Shown in pieces: positions 1-8,507 of a stretch of 64,000 nt of DNA. Where the stretch lies: NCBI GenBank assembly GCA_019454985.1, contig JACFNF010000015.1:1-64000 (forward strand). Reading direction: 5' to 3'. The DNA is from Bacteroidales bacterium. GTDB taxonomy: Bacteria; Bacteroidota; Bacteroidia; Bacteroidales; F082. Numbering within the stretch: position 1 is the first letter of the stretch; every line of letters begins with the position of its first letter. The notes under the pieces are model-generated. The model worked only from the letters and a program-made list of their open reading frames with translations, was not told where the DNA came from and did no database searches. The translations under genes were made by a program, and so were the position numbers.

Positions 1-476
1 TTGGTGTTGCGGCTATGACCGTGAAATTTGGACGCGGCCCATCCCACAAACTCCGGAAGAGAGGTGACGGCACGACTTACAATAAAATCGAACTTCTCAT
101 CAATAGTTTCTACCCTTTGCTGGATGGTGCGCACATTACTGAGCCCTAATGCTTGTGCCATTGACCCGACTGCCTTAATCTTTTTGCCGATACTGTCCAC
201 CAACAGAAAATCGGAATCGGGAAAACAAATGGCTAAGGGCAAACCCGGAAAGCCTCCGCCGGTACCCACGTCGAGGATGCGGGTACCGGGGGCAAAGCGG
301 ATATACCGTGCAATGGCAAGGCTGTGAAGCACATGACGTTCATAAAAATGCTGCATGTCGTTGCGCGAAATCAAATTAATTTTGCTGTTCCATTCGGCAA
401 AAATTGGCTCAAATGCTTCAAACTGTCCGAGTTGGGCAGGCATTAAATCGGGGAAGTATTTTTTGATTATCTCCAT
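1..476 (-). CDS. rsmG: 16S rRNA (guanine-N7)-methyltransferase RsmG (GidB), C-terminus cut by window edge
   Basis: Methylates N7 of G527 in 16S rRNA using S-adenosylmethionine, in the cytoplasm. Seen: start ATG at 476 (MEIIKKYFPDLMP), the family signature NLISRND followed by ERHVLHSL at residues 34-53, the SAM-binding loop LDVGTGGGFPGLPLA at 68-82, and VSRAV further on. About 158 codons are present and the reading frame is still open at base 1, so roughly the last quarter of a normal protein of about 210 residues lies outside. A TAnnTTTG-type -7 box sits just upstream on the same strand (494-501). The family call is firm. Confidence 0.95.
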   Translation of the reverse strand, partial: MEIIKKYFPDLMPAQLGQFEAFEPIFAEWNSKINLISRNDMQHFYERHVLHSLAIARYIRFAPGTRILDVGTGGGFPGLPLAICFPDSDFLLVDSIGKKIKAVGSMAQALGLSNVRTIQQRVETIDEKFDFIVSRAVTSLPEFVGWAASKFHGHSRNT

Positions 477-493
477 AAAGGATTGTGAAAAAG

Positions 494-501
494 CAAAAGT
501 A
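494..501 (-). promoter_or_regulatory. Bacteroidetes-type -7 box for rsmG
   Basis: On the minus strand the bases read TACTTTTG, an exact match to the Bacteroidetes -7 consensus TAnnTTTG, 18 nt before the rsmG ATG. A good -33 TTG at the usual 19-21 nt spacing is not evident. Confidence 0.5.
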
Positions 502-588
502 GGGTAGTTTTTCGTTTCAAAAAAGGGATGATTGAAAATGATCGAATTAAAAAATGTGAGGGATGCCTTCCTAATGGCCAACTTGGCT

Positions 589-596
589 TAATTTTG
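589..596 (+). promoter_or_regulatory. -7 box of the promoter for the LysM glucosaminidase gene
   Basis: TAATTTTG matches TAnnTTTG exactly. It overlaps the GTG at 596 that would give the longest reading frame, so translation cannot sensibly begin there. This supports the ATG at 614. Confidence 0.6.
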
Positions 597-613
597 TGCC
601 AAACTTGTCATTC

Positions 614-1570
614 ATGCCTTTCCGCTTGATTTGTTTGTTGAATTGGGTATTTTTTTGTTTTGTGACAACTACGGTTGTTGCACAAAAGAAGATGACCAGC
701 GAGGATTATATTATAAGGTATAAAGATGTGGCTTTAAAAAAAATGCAGGAACATCGGATTCCCGCATCAATCACTTTGGCTCAGGGGATGCTGGAGTCGG
801 GTAATGGCAACAGTATTCTGGCTCGCGAAGCCAATAATCATTTCGGAATTAAATGCCACAAAGAATGGACAGGGAAGACCTTTTTTATGGACGACGACGA
901 AAAAAACGAATGTTTCCGTGCATACCGCCATCCTGAGGAGTCGTTCGAAGACCACTCGTTTTTTCTTACAAGCCGAAACCGTTACAGTTCGCTCTTCGAT
1001 CTGGAGATTATGGATTACAAAGCCTGGGCCGATGGCCTAAAAAAAGCGGGATATGCCACCAATCCACGTTATCCTGAACTTCTTACGGGAATTGTCGAGC
1101 GGTTTCGTCTTTTTCATTACGACAGCCTGGCAATGGGGCTGATTGGCGAAACCCCCGAAGGTAAAACAGTGGTGATTCACGCCAACCCCATGATCACAAT
1201 TTCGGATATGAAAGTGGTGAAACAATGGAAATCGGGAAGGCTTATCCATCAAAACAATCACAAAAAACTCATCATCATTGCTCAAGGAGACGAGATAACT
1301 GCCTTAGCCAAAGAGTTGGGAATGTTCACGTGGCAACTGCGTAAATACAATGAGCTCAATAAAGGCGACACTTTGTTGCCCGGCAGCCCGCTTTATGTGG
1401 AGAAAAAAGCCCGGAAGTCGTACGAGTTTGCCGAACATTTTATCGAGAAGGGTGAGACTTTGAAAGAATTGTCGCAGCGTTATGGCATCAGGCTTTCGCA
1501 GTTACTGAAAATGAATGGCCTGGCCGAAGGAGCCAAACCACCTGTTGGAACACGACTCAGACTCAGATAA
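614..1570 (+). CDS. Secreted glucosaminidase with two C-terminal LysM domains
   Basis: Probable peptidoglycan hydrolase cutting the glycan backbone (FlgJ/AcmA-like beta-N-acetylglucosaminidase domain, PF01832 type), exported to the periplasm. Numbered from the ATG at 614: a signal peptide ends near VVA-Q at 23-24; the glucosaminidase domain spans about 27-165, with the catalytic-Glu context QGMLESGNG at 57-65 followed by EANNHFGIKC; LysM-like repeats lie at about 216-264 and 272-318 (IEKGETLKELSQRYGI). I chose 614 over the in-frame GTG at 596 because the -7 promoter box covers that GTG. The gene is monocistronic and ends at a strong hairpin shared with the convergent cytochrome gene. No flagellar genes are nearby, so a role in cell-wall turnover is more likely than one in flagellar assembly. 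Confidence 0.9.
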   Translation: MPFRLICLLNWVFFCFVTTTVVAQKKMTSEDYIIRYKDVALKKMQEHRIPASITLAQGMLESGNGNSILAREANNHFGIKCHKEWTGKTFFMDDDEKNECFRAYRHPEESFEDHSFFLTSRNRYSSLFDLEIMDYKAWADGLKKAGYATNPRYPELLTGIVERFRLFHYDSLAMGLIGETPEGKTVVIHANPMITISDMKVVKQWKSGRLIHQNNHKKLIIIAQGDEITALAKELGMFTWQLRKYNELNKGDTLLPGSPLYVEKKARKSYEFAEHFIEKGETLKELSQRYGIRLSQLLKMNGLAEGAKPPVGTRLRLR

Positions 1571-1604
1571 AAAAGGCTGTCTTCTTTGCGAGACAGCCTT
1601 TTTT
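1571..1604. terminator. Bidirectional intrinsic terminator
   Basis: A perfect 12-bp stem (1571-1582 with 1591-1602) and an 8-nt loop, flanked by A and T runs on the two sides. It lies between two convergent genes and can serve both strands. Confidence 0.85.
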
Positions 1605-1628
1605 AAGTATTAAAAAATGGTTTAAGAC

Positions 1629-2096
1629 CTATCTCGGATGAATGTCAATGTGAGCAGCATCTTCCAAAGTGACGGTGCCGCCATCGTTACCAAACGAGTT
1701 CAAAACATAATTGATTACCGCAACGGCATCTTCTTTGGTGTCAACCTGCGGAGGCATGGGAGCGTTGTAAGACTGTCCGTTAACGATCATTACTTCGTTG
1801 GATCCGTTGAGAGTCTGAGCTATAGCACGCACTTTGTCGGCTAACAGATAGTCAGAGTTTTTCAGCGGAGGGAATGCTCCAGGTACGCCTTCACCATTGG
1901 CCTGATGACAGACAACGCATTTCTCCATGTAAATTTTCTTTCCTGCTGCAAAAGGCTCGTCAGCATCAGAGGGAGCAGCTTCTGTTTTAACAACAGCGGT
2001 TTCGGCCGGTTTGTCGGTTTTGGTTTCACCACCGCCACAGCTCTGGAAAGCAACGAATCCCCCCAGCAGCAAAGCAAACATGAATGTTCTTTTCAT
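1629..2096 (-). CDS. Lipoprotein monoheme c-type cytochrome
   Basis: Small electron carrier, probably anchored to a membrane by a lipid. Seen in 155 residues: signal peptide with a lipobox-like end AFQSC (Cys20), an Ala/Thr/Glu-rich linker at about 21-47, one heme-binding CVVCH at 60-64, and a candidate axial Met in NAPMPP (Met114). The fold fits a class I cytochrome c. It is transcribed alone from a -7 box at 2134-2141 and ends at the shared terminator. It could feed the oxidases encoded 17-31 kb away, but nothing in the sequence links them directly. Confidence 0.88.
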   Translation of the reverse strand: MKRTFMFALLLGGFVAFQSCGGGETKTDKPAETAVVKTEAAPSDADEPFAAGKKIYMEKCVVCHQANGEGVPGAFPPLKNSDYLLADKVRAIAQTLNGSNEVMIVNGQSYNAPMPPQVDTKEDAVAVINYVLNSFGNDGGTVTLEDAAHIDIHPR

Positions 2097-2133
2097 AGTG
2101 ATATAAAATTATTTGATGATAAGGTTGAGGGCG

Positions 2134-2141
2134 CAAAGGTA
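2134..2141 (-). promoter_or_regulatory. -7 box for the lipoprotein cytochrome gene
   Basis: The minus strand reads TACCTTTG (TAnnTTTG), 38 nt before the start codon. The -33 element is not clear. Confidence 0.5.
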
Positions 2142-2278
2142 ATGATTTTCATGGAATGATTCTAAATTATTCAAACTTGTTTTTATTACTCAGAAGAACC
2201 TTGATTTGCTCGCATTTCGCTGCTGTCAGGCCATTTTTCAGCTAATTTTCGTTCGGTTTTCAATTAATCCTTGAATTA

Positions 2279-2309
2279 TTGGTAGTTGTCAAATATTGTT
2301 CTAATTTTG
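2279..2309 (+). promoter_or_regulatory. Bacteroidetes-type promoter of secDF
   Basis: TTG at 2279-2281, a 20-nt spacer, then TAATTTTG at 2302-2309. Both the elements and the spacing match the sigma factor consensus of the phylum. The predicted leader to the ATG at 2364 is about 50 nt. Confidence 0.75.
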
Positions 2310-2363
2310 CACCCTCAAAAAAAATAGATAGAAGAACTATACGTAATTTAATCAGATTCAGAA

Positions 2364-5300
2364 ATGCAGAACAAAGGAGCTATTAAAGTTTTTGCAGTTG
2401 CTTTGGCCATTGTGTCTCTCTATCAACTCTCCTTCACTTATGTTTCGGGCAGGGTTGAGAAAAATGCAAAGCGCTATGCTGAAAGCGAAGTTGCAAAAAA
2501 CCTTGCCATGGAGCTTTCTAAAGGAAATGAGGAAGACTATGCGCACAAACTGGATTCAATTGTCGACGCCCGAGAAACGTATTATCTCGATTCGATGGAA
2601 AGTCAGGTGGTTTACAATATCCTCATTGATAAATATACTTATCAGGACGTCAAAGAAAGAGAAATCAACCTGGGTCTCGACCTTAAGGGCGGGATGAACG
2701 TGGTGCTCGAAGTTTCTGTAAAAGATATCATTAATGCTTTGTCGGGTTACAGCAAAGACCCTGTTTTCGTGCAGGCAATGGAAAAAGCTCAGGCAAAACA
2801 GAAAAACAGTCAAAAAGATTTTGTTACACTCTTTGGAGAGTCGTTTGCTGAAACCGACCCAAATGCACGTCTAGCATCAATCTTTTTGTACGAGTTTAAA
2901 GACAAAGGCATTACCACCAATTCCACCAATGATGAGGTGCTGAAAGTGATTCGTGCTGAAGCCGATGGTGCCGTTGACCGTTCTTTCCAGATCCTTCGCA
3001 CCCGTATTGACCGTTTTGGTGTAACCCAGCCCAATATCCAAAAGCTGGCCGTTTCGGGGCGAATCCTTGTGGAGCTTCCCGGCATCAAAGACCCCAAACG
3101 CGTGCGCAACCTGCTGCAGGGAACAGCCCAACTCGAGTTTTGGGAAACCTACAACTTCTCGGAGTTGCACACTTTCTTCGATGAAGCCAATCAGCGATTA
3201 GCCCAACTCAGCGATGCTGGTGAACCAAACGATGAAAAAACCGAGGATAACGCTCAGGAAACCCATGCCGATGCTGACTCAACAGCAAAAGCCGACTCGA
3301 CAAAGAGCCTGATTGACAAGCTGTCTGCCGGAGCCGATTCCACCTCTAAGGACAGTAATTTTGACGAATATGCCAAAAAGAACCCTCTGTTTGCCTATCT
3401 GATGCCCTCCTACGGACAGGACGAGTCGGGGAAATATTTCCCAGCCAATACAGCCAGGGTAGGTCAGGCACAGGTGAAAGATACCGCTCGCATCAACCAG
3501 ATGCTCCGACAGGTGCAGGGAATCTTCCCTCGCAACCTGAAATTGGCTTGGACTGTAAAACCACGCGGTGGCTCAGGAGCTCCTGCCATCCTTGAACTTG
3601 TCGCACTCAAAGCGTCGCGCGATAACAACGCTGCCCTTGGTGGTGAGGTGATTGTAGATGCACGTCAGGATTACGATGCCAACGGAAAAGTTGAAGTTAC
3701 TATTCAGATGAACAGCGAAGGAGCCAAGAGCTGGAAACGCCTCACCGGCGAAAATATCGGCAAACAGGTGGCAATCGTACTCGACGATTATGTGTATTCC
3801 TATCCTGTAGTCAATGATGAAATCCCCAATGGTCGCTCGAGTATCTCCGGTGGCGAAATGAGCATCGAAGAGGCTCAGGACTTGGCTAATATCCTCAAAG
3901 CCGGGAAACTGCCTGCTCCTTCGCGCATTATCGAAGAAGCCGTGGTAGGCCCTTCGCTCGGACGTGAGGCCGTTACAGCCGGCTTGTACTCTTTCGTACT
4001 CGCTTTCTTCATGGTGTTGCTCTATATGTGGTTCTTCTACAACAGAGGCGGACTTGTTGCCAACTTGGCTCTTCTTACCAACGTGTTCCTTCTGTTTGGT
4101 GTGCTGGCTTCTTTAGGTGCTGTTCTCACCCTTCCGGGTATTGCCGGTATCGTGCTTACAATGGGGATGGCGGTGGACGCCAACGTGATCATTTACGAGC
4201 GCATTAAAGAAGAACTGCGTGCCGGAAAAGGTCTGCGGCTGGCCATTGATGACGGTTATAAAAACGCATATTCTGCCATTATTGACGGTAACGTAACCAC
4301 ACTGCTCACCGGTATCGTGCTGTATGTTTTCGGTACTGGCCCGGTTCAAGGTTTTGCTACCACACTGATTATTGGTATCTTAACTTCAATGTTCACGGCT
4401 ATCTTTATTGCCCGACTGATCTTTATTTATCTGCTCGATAAAAATATTCCGATTCCATTTGAAACCCGTTGGACGAAAGATTTCTTAGCCAATGTGAATT
4501 TCGATTGGCTTGGTTTCCGCAAAAAAGCCTATATCATCTCTGGAATCATCATCATCGTAAGCTTAACCTCAATTGCTATCCGCGGATTTAACTACGGTGT
4601 TGACTTCACCGGAGGCCGCACCTATCTCGTGCGTTTCGACAAGGATGTTACCGTGAATGATGTGCGTCATGCATTGGCCGCCGAATTCACCGAGGCTACC
4701 CCCGAAGTGAAGACCTTTGGCCCCGACAGGCAGGTGAAAATCACTACGAAATTTATGATCGAAGACGAAGGAAAGGAAGTGGATTCACTTATCCAGACCA
4801 TGTTGTACAAAGGCTTGAAACCTCTCTATCAGCGCGACCTCAGTTTCAACAGTTTCACCTCCGAAGGCGATGCCGCCGATAAAACAATCGGTATTCTGAG
4901 CTCACAAAAGATTGGACCTACCATTGCCTCCGACATTCGGTATAAAGCCATGCTTTCTGTCATCTTTGCGCTGATTATCATTTTTGTTTACATCGCCATC
5001 CGTTTCCGCAAATGGCAGTTTGGCCTGGCCGGTCTGATCTCACTTACCCACGACACCATCGCCTTACTGGGGCTGTACTCGTTGTTTTACAGCATATTGC
5101 CCTTTAGTCTCGAAGTAGATCAATCGTTTATCGCTGCTGTACTGACCATCATCGGTTACTCCATTAACGACACTGTGATCATTTTCGACCGTATTCGCGA
5201 AAACCTCACTTTGCACCCAAAACGCTCACTCCGTGAAAACATGAATCACGGGATGAACAGCACTTTGGGTCGTACAGTGAACACCTCTGGAACAACTTTG

Positions 5301-5501
5301 ATCGTGTTGTTGATGATTTTCTTGTTTGGCGGCGAAGTAATCCGCGGATTTGTTTTTGCTTTGTTCATCGGTATTTTCCTTGGGACTTACTCCTCAGTTT
5401 TCAACGCCTCGCCTGTGGTGTTTGACTTGCTGGGAGGCGGGAAACTGGAAAAGGAAGCCGAAGCTAAAGCTGTTAATGTAAAAGAGCCTAAAACGAAATA
5501 A
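2364..5501 (+). CDS. secDF: Fused protein translocase subunit SecDF
   Basis: Uses the proton-motive force to pull proteins out of the SecYEG channel; inner membrane. Residue 1 onward: first membrane segment at about 8-25, SecD motif GLDLKGGMNV at 104-113, the large periplasmic P1 domain, then a SecD membrane bundle with GMAVDANVIIYERI near 600. The SecF half starts near 700, with YGVDFTGGRTY near 745 and YSINDTVIIFDRIRENL near 935. SecD and SecF are joined in one chain of 1045 residues, as is usual in Bacteroidota. P1 carries an Asp/Ala/Ser/Thr/Glu-rich insert at about 272-345. The gene has its own promoter and is followed by a terminator. Confidence 0.97.
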   Translation: MQNKGAIKVFAVALAIVSLYQLSFTYVSGRVEKNAKRYAESEVAKNLAMELSKGNEEDYAHKLDSIVDARETYYLDSMESQVVYNILIDKYTYQDVKEREINLGLDLKGGMNVVLEVSVKDIINALSGYSKDPVFVQAMEKAQAKQKNSQKDFVTLFGESFAETDPNARLASIFLYEFKDKGITTNSTNDEVLKVIRAEADGAVDRSFQILRTRIDRFGVTQPNIQKLAVSGRILVELPGIKDPKRVRNLLQGTAQLEFWETYNFSELHTFFDEANQRLAQLSDAGEPNDEKTEDNAQETHADADSTAKADSTKSLIDKLSAGADSTSKDSNFDEYAKKNPLFAYLMPSYGQDESGKYFPANTARVGQAQVKDTARINQMLRQVQGIFPRNLKLAWTVKPRGGSGAPAILELVALKASRDNNAALGGEVIVDARQDYDANGKVEVTIQMNSEGAKSWKRLTGENIGKQVAIVLDDYVYSYPVVNDEIPNGRSSISGGEMSIEEAQDLANILKAGKLPAPSRIIEEAVVGPSLGREAVTAGLYSFVLAFFMVLLYMWFFYNRGGLVANLALLTNVFLLFGVLASLGAVLTLPGIAGIVLTMGMAVDANVIIYERIKEELRAGKGLRLAIDDGYKNAYSAIIDGNVTTLLTGIVLYVFGTGPVQGFATTLIIGILTSMFTAIFIARLIFIYLLDKNIPIPFETRWTKDFLANVNFDWLGFRKKAYIISGIIIIVSLTSIAIRGFNYGVDFTGGRTYLVRFDKDVTVNDVRHALAAEFTEATPEVKTFGPDRQVKITTKFMIEDEGKEVDSLIQTMLYKGLKPLYQRDLSFNSFTSEGDAADKTIGILSSQKIGPTIASDIRYKAMLSVIFALIIIFVYIAIRFRKWQFGLAGLISLTHDTIALLGLYSLFYSILPFSLEVDQSFIAAVLTIIGYSINDTVIIFDRIRENLTLHPKRSLRENMNHGMNSTLGRTVNTSGTTLIVLLMIFLFGGEVIRGFVFALFIGIFLGTYSSVFNASPVVFDLLGGGKLEKEAEAKAVNVKEPKTK

Positions 5502-5521
5502 TCTTTTTAGAGGGAGAAATT

Positions 5522-5556
5522 AAAGTCCGGCAGCATCAGTTGTCGGACTTTTTTTT
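5522..5556 (+). terminator. Intrinsic terminator after secDF
   Basis: An 11-bp stem with one G-U pair (5522-5532 with 5541-5551), an 8-nt loop and a run of T. It covers the TTG at 5540 that would otherwise give a longer tatA/B reading frame, so that start is excluded. Confidence 0.8.
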
Positions 5557-5569
5557 GCGTTTTGTTCAC

Positions 5570-5602
5570 TTGCCGAAGCTATCGGCATTATTTGTATTTT
5601 TG
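5570..5602 (+). promoter_or_regulatory. Promoter of the tatA/B-like gene
   Basis: TATTTTTG at 5595-5602 is an exact -7 match. A TTG at 5570-5572 gives a 22-nt spacer, slightly long. The start codon at 5621 then has a leader of only about 13 nt. Confidence 0.55.
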
Positions 5603-5620
5603 GCCTTTAATTTTTTGGTC

Positions 5621-5986
5621 ATGCTGCTTTTCTTCGATATCGGTACCGGCGAGCTGATACTTATTCTTCTTGTTGTATTTGTGGTGATGGGGCCGAAGCA
5701 ACTTCCGGAAGTGGCGCGTACCATTGGCAAGACCATCAACGAGATGAAACGCGCCTCGGCGGGTTTCACCAACGAGATTAACAAAGAAATTCAGCGCCTC
5801 GACCGTGAGACGCGGCTCAACGAGTTTCTTGAGCAAAGAGCCAGCAACGCACAGCAACAAGCAGATGCCGAACCTTTAGCTTCATCATCGGCAGAAGTTG
5901 CTGCAACACAACCCGACAACAGGGAAACCAAGACAGCTCCTCCGCAGGCCGAAGATGAAACGGGAAGGGTGGAGCGAAAAATGTAA
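5621..5986 (+). CDS. Sec-independent (twin-arginine) translocase subunit TatA/TatB
   Basis: Component of the Tat pathway for folded proteins, inner membrane. From the ATG at 5621 it has 121 residues: a short N-terminus, one membrane helix (GELILILLVVFVVMG), the hinge GPKQLPEVART, an amphipathic helix rich in Lys/Glu, and a long polar Ala/Gln/Glu-rich tail. The Gly-Pro-x-x-Leu-Pro hinge and long tail resemble TatB as much as TatA, so I give no single symbol. The start is set by the promoter and terminator upstream. ActB in this window carries an RRDFLK motif and is a plausible Tat client; no tatC lies here. Confidence 0.85.
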   Translation: MLLFFDIGTGELILILLVVFVVMGPKQLPEVARTIGKTINEMKRASAGFTNEINKEIQRLDRETRLNEFLEQRASNAQQQADAEPLASSSAEVAATQPDNRETKTAPPQAEDETGRVERKM

Positions 5987-6050
5987 AACAGGCCATTGGC
6001 CAATAAATCAGGCTGCCAAACGTTATCAAAGGATAAACATCCGAAATTTT

Positions 6051-8507
6051 ATGGTTAGAAAGAATAAAATCTTTTTTCTCATTCTGCTGACGATGCTGCT
6101 GAGTGGTCAGGCCTTTGCCCAGCGCAACCTTGCCAAAAACGCCGACGAAGCATTTGAACGCAAACAATACAGCATTGCTTTGGAGCGCTATAAAAAAGCA
6201 TTTGGAAAAGTGAAGAAAAATCCTGCTGAAAAAGACAGGATCAATTACCGTATGGCCGAGTGCTATCGGCTAACGGGCGCTGCCAAACGAGCCGAAGTTG
6301 CCTATCGCCGTGTTCTCAAAGCCGGTTATCAGGACCGCAATCCTGAGATATTATTGATTTATGCCGATCTTTTGAAAACCACACAAAAATTTGACGAAGC
6401 CATAAAATACTATCAGATGTATGCCGAGAAAGTGCCCGACGACCCACGCGGCACAGAAGGCGCTGAACTCACGGCCTCGATCAAAGATTGGATAGAAAAT
6501 CCCTCGCGGTTTGAAATTAGTTTACTCAAAAAGGTGAACTCCAAAGCCTCTGACTTTGCACCGGCCTGGTCATCAAACAACTATAATGAGATTATCTTTA
6601 CTTCGACCCGTGATGGATCAACCGGAAAAGATAAAGACGGCTGGACTAACCAGAGTTTCAGCGATCTTTATACGGCACGAACCGATCGTAATGGACAATG
6701 GAGTACGCCGACCCTGCTCGACGAAGATGGCATCGTAAATACCAAAGCCAACGAAGGCGCACCTTTTCTGAACGAAAATTTCAGCACACTTTACTTTACA
6801 CGTTGCAACAATATTCCCGGACAAAGCTCGGGTTGTCAGATCATGAGCAGCACCCGCTCGGGTCGCAGTTGGGGGACTCCGGTTCCCGTACAAATCAAAG
6901 GGGTTGACAGCCTCGATGTGGTAGGGCATCCCAGTTTGAGCAAAAATGAATTGATGATTTATTTTGCTGCCGAACGCAAAGGCGGTTTTGGCGGAAAAGA
7001 TATCTGGGTGGCCATGCGCGATTCGAAAAAAGAACCTTTCAACCGGCCGTTCAACCTTGGGCCAGTGATCAATACCAAAGGTGATGAAATTTTCCCGTTT
7101 TTAAGAAACGATACAACGCTGTTTTTTGCCAGCAACGGTCACCCCGGAATGGGAGGTTTTGATATTTTCATGAGTTCGGTGGACACTGCCGGTAATTGGG
7201 GCAAGCCCGTCAACCTGAAATCGCCCATTAACTCTGTTTCCGACGACATCTCCATCATCTTTCATCCTTCAGAAGAACGAGGCTTTTTTGCAAGCAACCG
7301 CGAAAACACCAAAGGCACCGACCGGCTTTATTATTTTATGGAACCTCCGGTATTATTCAAACTCTCGGGAACGGTGAAAGACGAAAAAACCCTTCAGTTT
7401 GTGGAAGATGCAAGCGTGAAACTCATTGGCAGCAACGGAACCAGTGTGACTACCCGTACCAACGAAAAGGGATATTATCTGTTTGGCGAATCGCAGCTTG
7501 CCAAAAACACGACCTATGAAATTATCATTGACAAACCTGATTATTTCACTAAGACCCTCACCGAAACAACCGTTGGGGTTGAGTTTAGCCGCGATTTTGT
7601 GAAAGACGCCATGCTGGAGCCTATCCCGCAAAAACCTATCCCGCTGCCCAATATCCTTTACGATCTGGCACGCTGGGAGTTGAAACCACAATACGAAGAC
7701 TCGCTTCAGGGGCTTATCCGTACCTTACAGATCAATCCAACCATCACCATTGAGCTTGGTTCGCATACCGACAGTCGCGATACTGAAGAACGCAATGATA
7801 TCCTTGCCCAGAAACGCGCCCAGTCGGTGGTGGATTACCTCATCATGCGCGGAATTGACCCCGATCGTCTAGTGGCAAAAGGCTATGGCGAAAGAGTTCC
7901 TCTTACCCTCGAAAAAGATGTTGTCGTAGCCGGTGTTACCTTGAAAGCCGGAACAACTTTGACCGAAGAATTTATCAACAAACTGCCCAACAACGAAGCC
8001 AAGGAAGCGGCACATCAGATGAACCGTCGAACCGAATTCAGGGTGCTTGGGAAGGATTTTGTGCCCAAAGCCTCCAACGCCCCGCTTGGCGAGAGTGTCA
8101 CCATTATCCTGAATCCTGATGACAATAAGCTGGATTTCAATATTCTTGCTGATGGATCATTCGAAGTGGAATGTCAGATAGATGGCCATAAAAATGCATT
8201 TGTGTACAACCGGTTGGCTAAGCCGGCCATTTCGCTGAAGAAAGCACTTGAACTACTCAAAATAGGAAGCCTTAACGTAGATAACCTTGTGGGCGATGAC
8301 AAATCGGTCATCAAAGAAGGCTCAATTGACCATGGCGCGGTATTCAGACTGAAACAGGTTTCCGTTGGCGGTAAAGCAATCAGCAATGTTGAGGTGATGG
8401 TGGATCACCAGGCCATTTATCCGTTTGTGGCCGGACAATCGTTTTTAGAGCGCTTTGGCAGTTTTGAGTTCGATACGAAAGAGCGTAAACTTATTTTTAA
8501 AAAATAA
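6051..8507 (+). CDS. PorE-like OmpA-family protein: TPR, beta-propeller, CRD, OmpA, plus a C-terminal retropepsin-like domain
   Basis: Probable periplasmic or outer-membrane-associated scaffold that binds peptidoglycan. Seen in 818 residues: signal peptide ending near AFAQ (23-24); TPR repeats at about 28-150; PD40/WD40-like propeller blades at about 165-445 (FASNGHPGMGGFDIF, FASNRENTKGTDRLYYF); a carboxypeptidase-regulatory-like beta domain at about 449-520; an OmpA domain at about 525-660 with the peptidoglycan-contact motif GSHTDSR and LAQKRAQSV. That domain order is known for PorE of the type IX secretion system. Unlike PorE, I see no lipobox Cys. Residues about 690-818 look like a retropepsin-like fold (VSVGGKAISNVEV, GQSFLERFG at 795-803) whose DTGAS position reads YNRLAKP (719-725). 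The stop overlaps the purM ATG by one base (TAATG). The start at 6051 follows the signal peptide; an upstream extension would overlap tatA/B. Confidence 0.85.
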   Translation: MVRKNKIFFLILLTMLLSGQAFAQRNLAKNADEAFERKQYSIALERYKKAFGKVKKNPAEKDRINYRMAECYRLTGAAKRAEVAYRRVLKAGYQDRNPEILLIYADLLKTTQKFDEAIKYYQMYAEKVPDDPRGTEGAELTASIKDWIENPSRFEISLLKKVNSKASDFAPAWSSNNYNEIIFTSTRDGSTGKDKDGWTNQSFSDLYTARTDRNGQWSTPTLLDEDGIVNTKANEGAPFLNENFSTLYFTRCNNIPGQSSGCQIMSSTRSGRSWGTPVPVQIKGVDSLDVVGHPSLSKNELMIYFAAERKGGFGGKDIWVAMRDSKKEPFNRPFNLGPVINTKGDEIFPFLRNDTTLFFASNGHPGMGGFDIFMSSVDTAGNWGKPVNLKSPINSVSDDISIIFHPSEERGFFASNRENTKGTDRLYYFMEPPVLFKLSGTVKDEKTLQFVEDASVKLIGSNGTSVTTRTNEKGYYLFGESQLAKNTTYEIIIDKPDYFTKTLTETTVGVEFSRDFVKDAMLEPIPQKPIPLPNILYDLARWELKPQYEDSLQGLIRTLQINPTITIELGSHTDSRDTEERNDILAQKRAQSVVDYLIMRGIDPDRLVAKGYGERVPLTLEKDVVVAGVTLKAGTTLTEEFINKLPNNEAKEAAHQMNRRTEFRVLGKDFVPKASNAPLGESVTIILNPDDNKLDFNILADGSFEVECQIDGHKNAFVYNRLAKPAISLKKALELLKIGSLNVDNLVGDDKSVIKEGSIDHGAVFRLKQVSVGGKAISNVEVMVDHQAIYPFVAGQSFLERFGSFEFDTKERKLIFKK

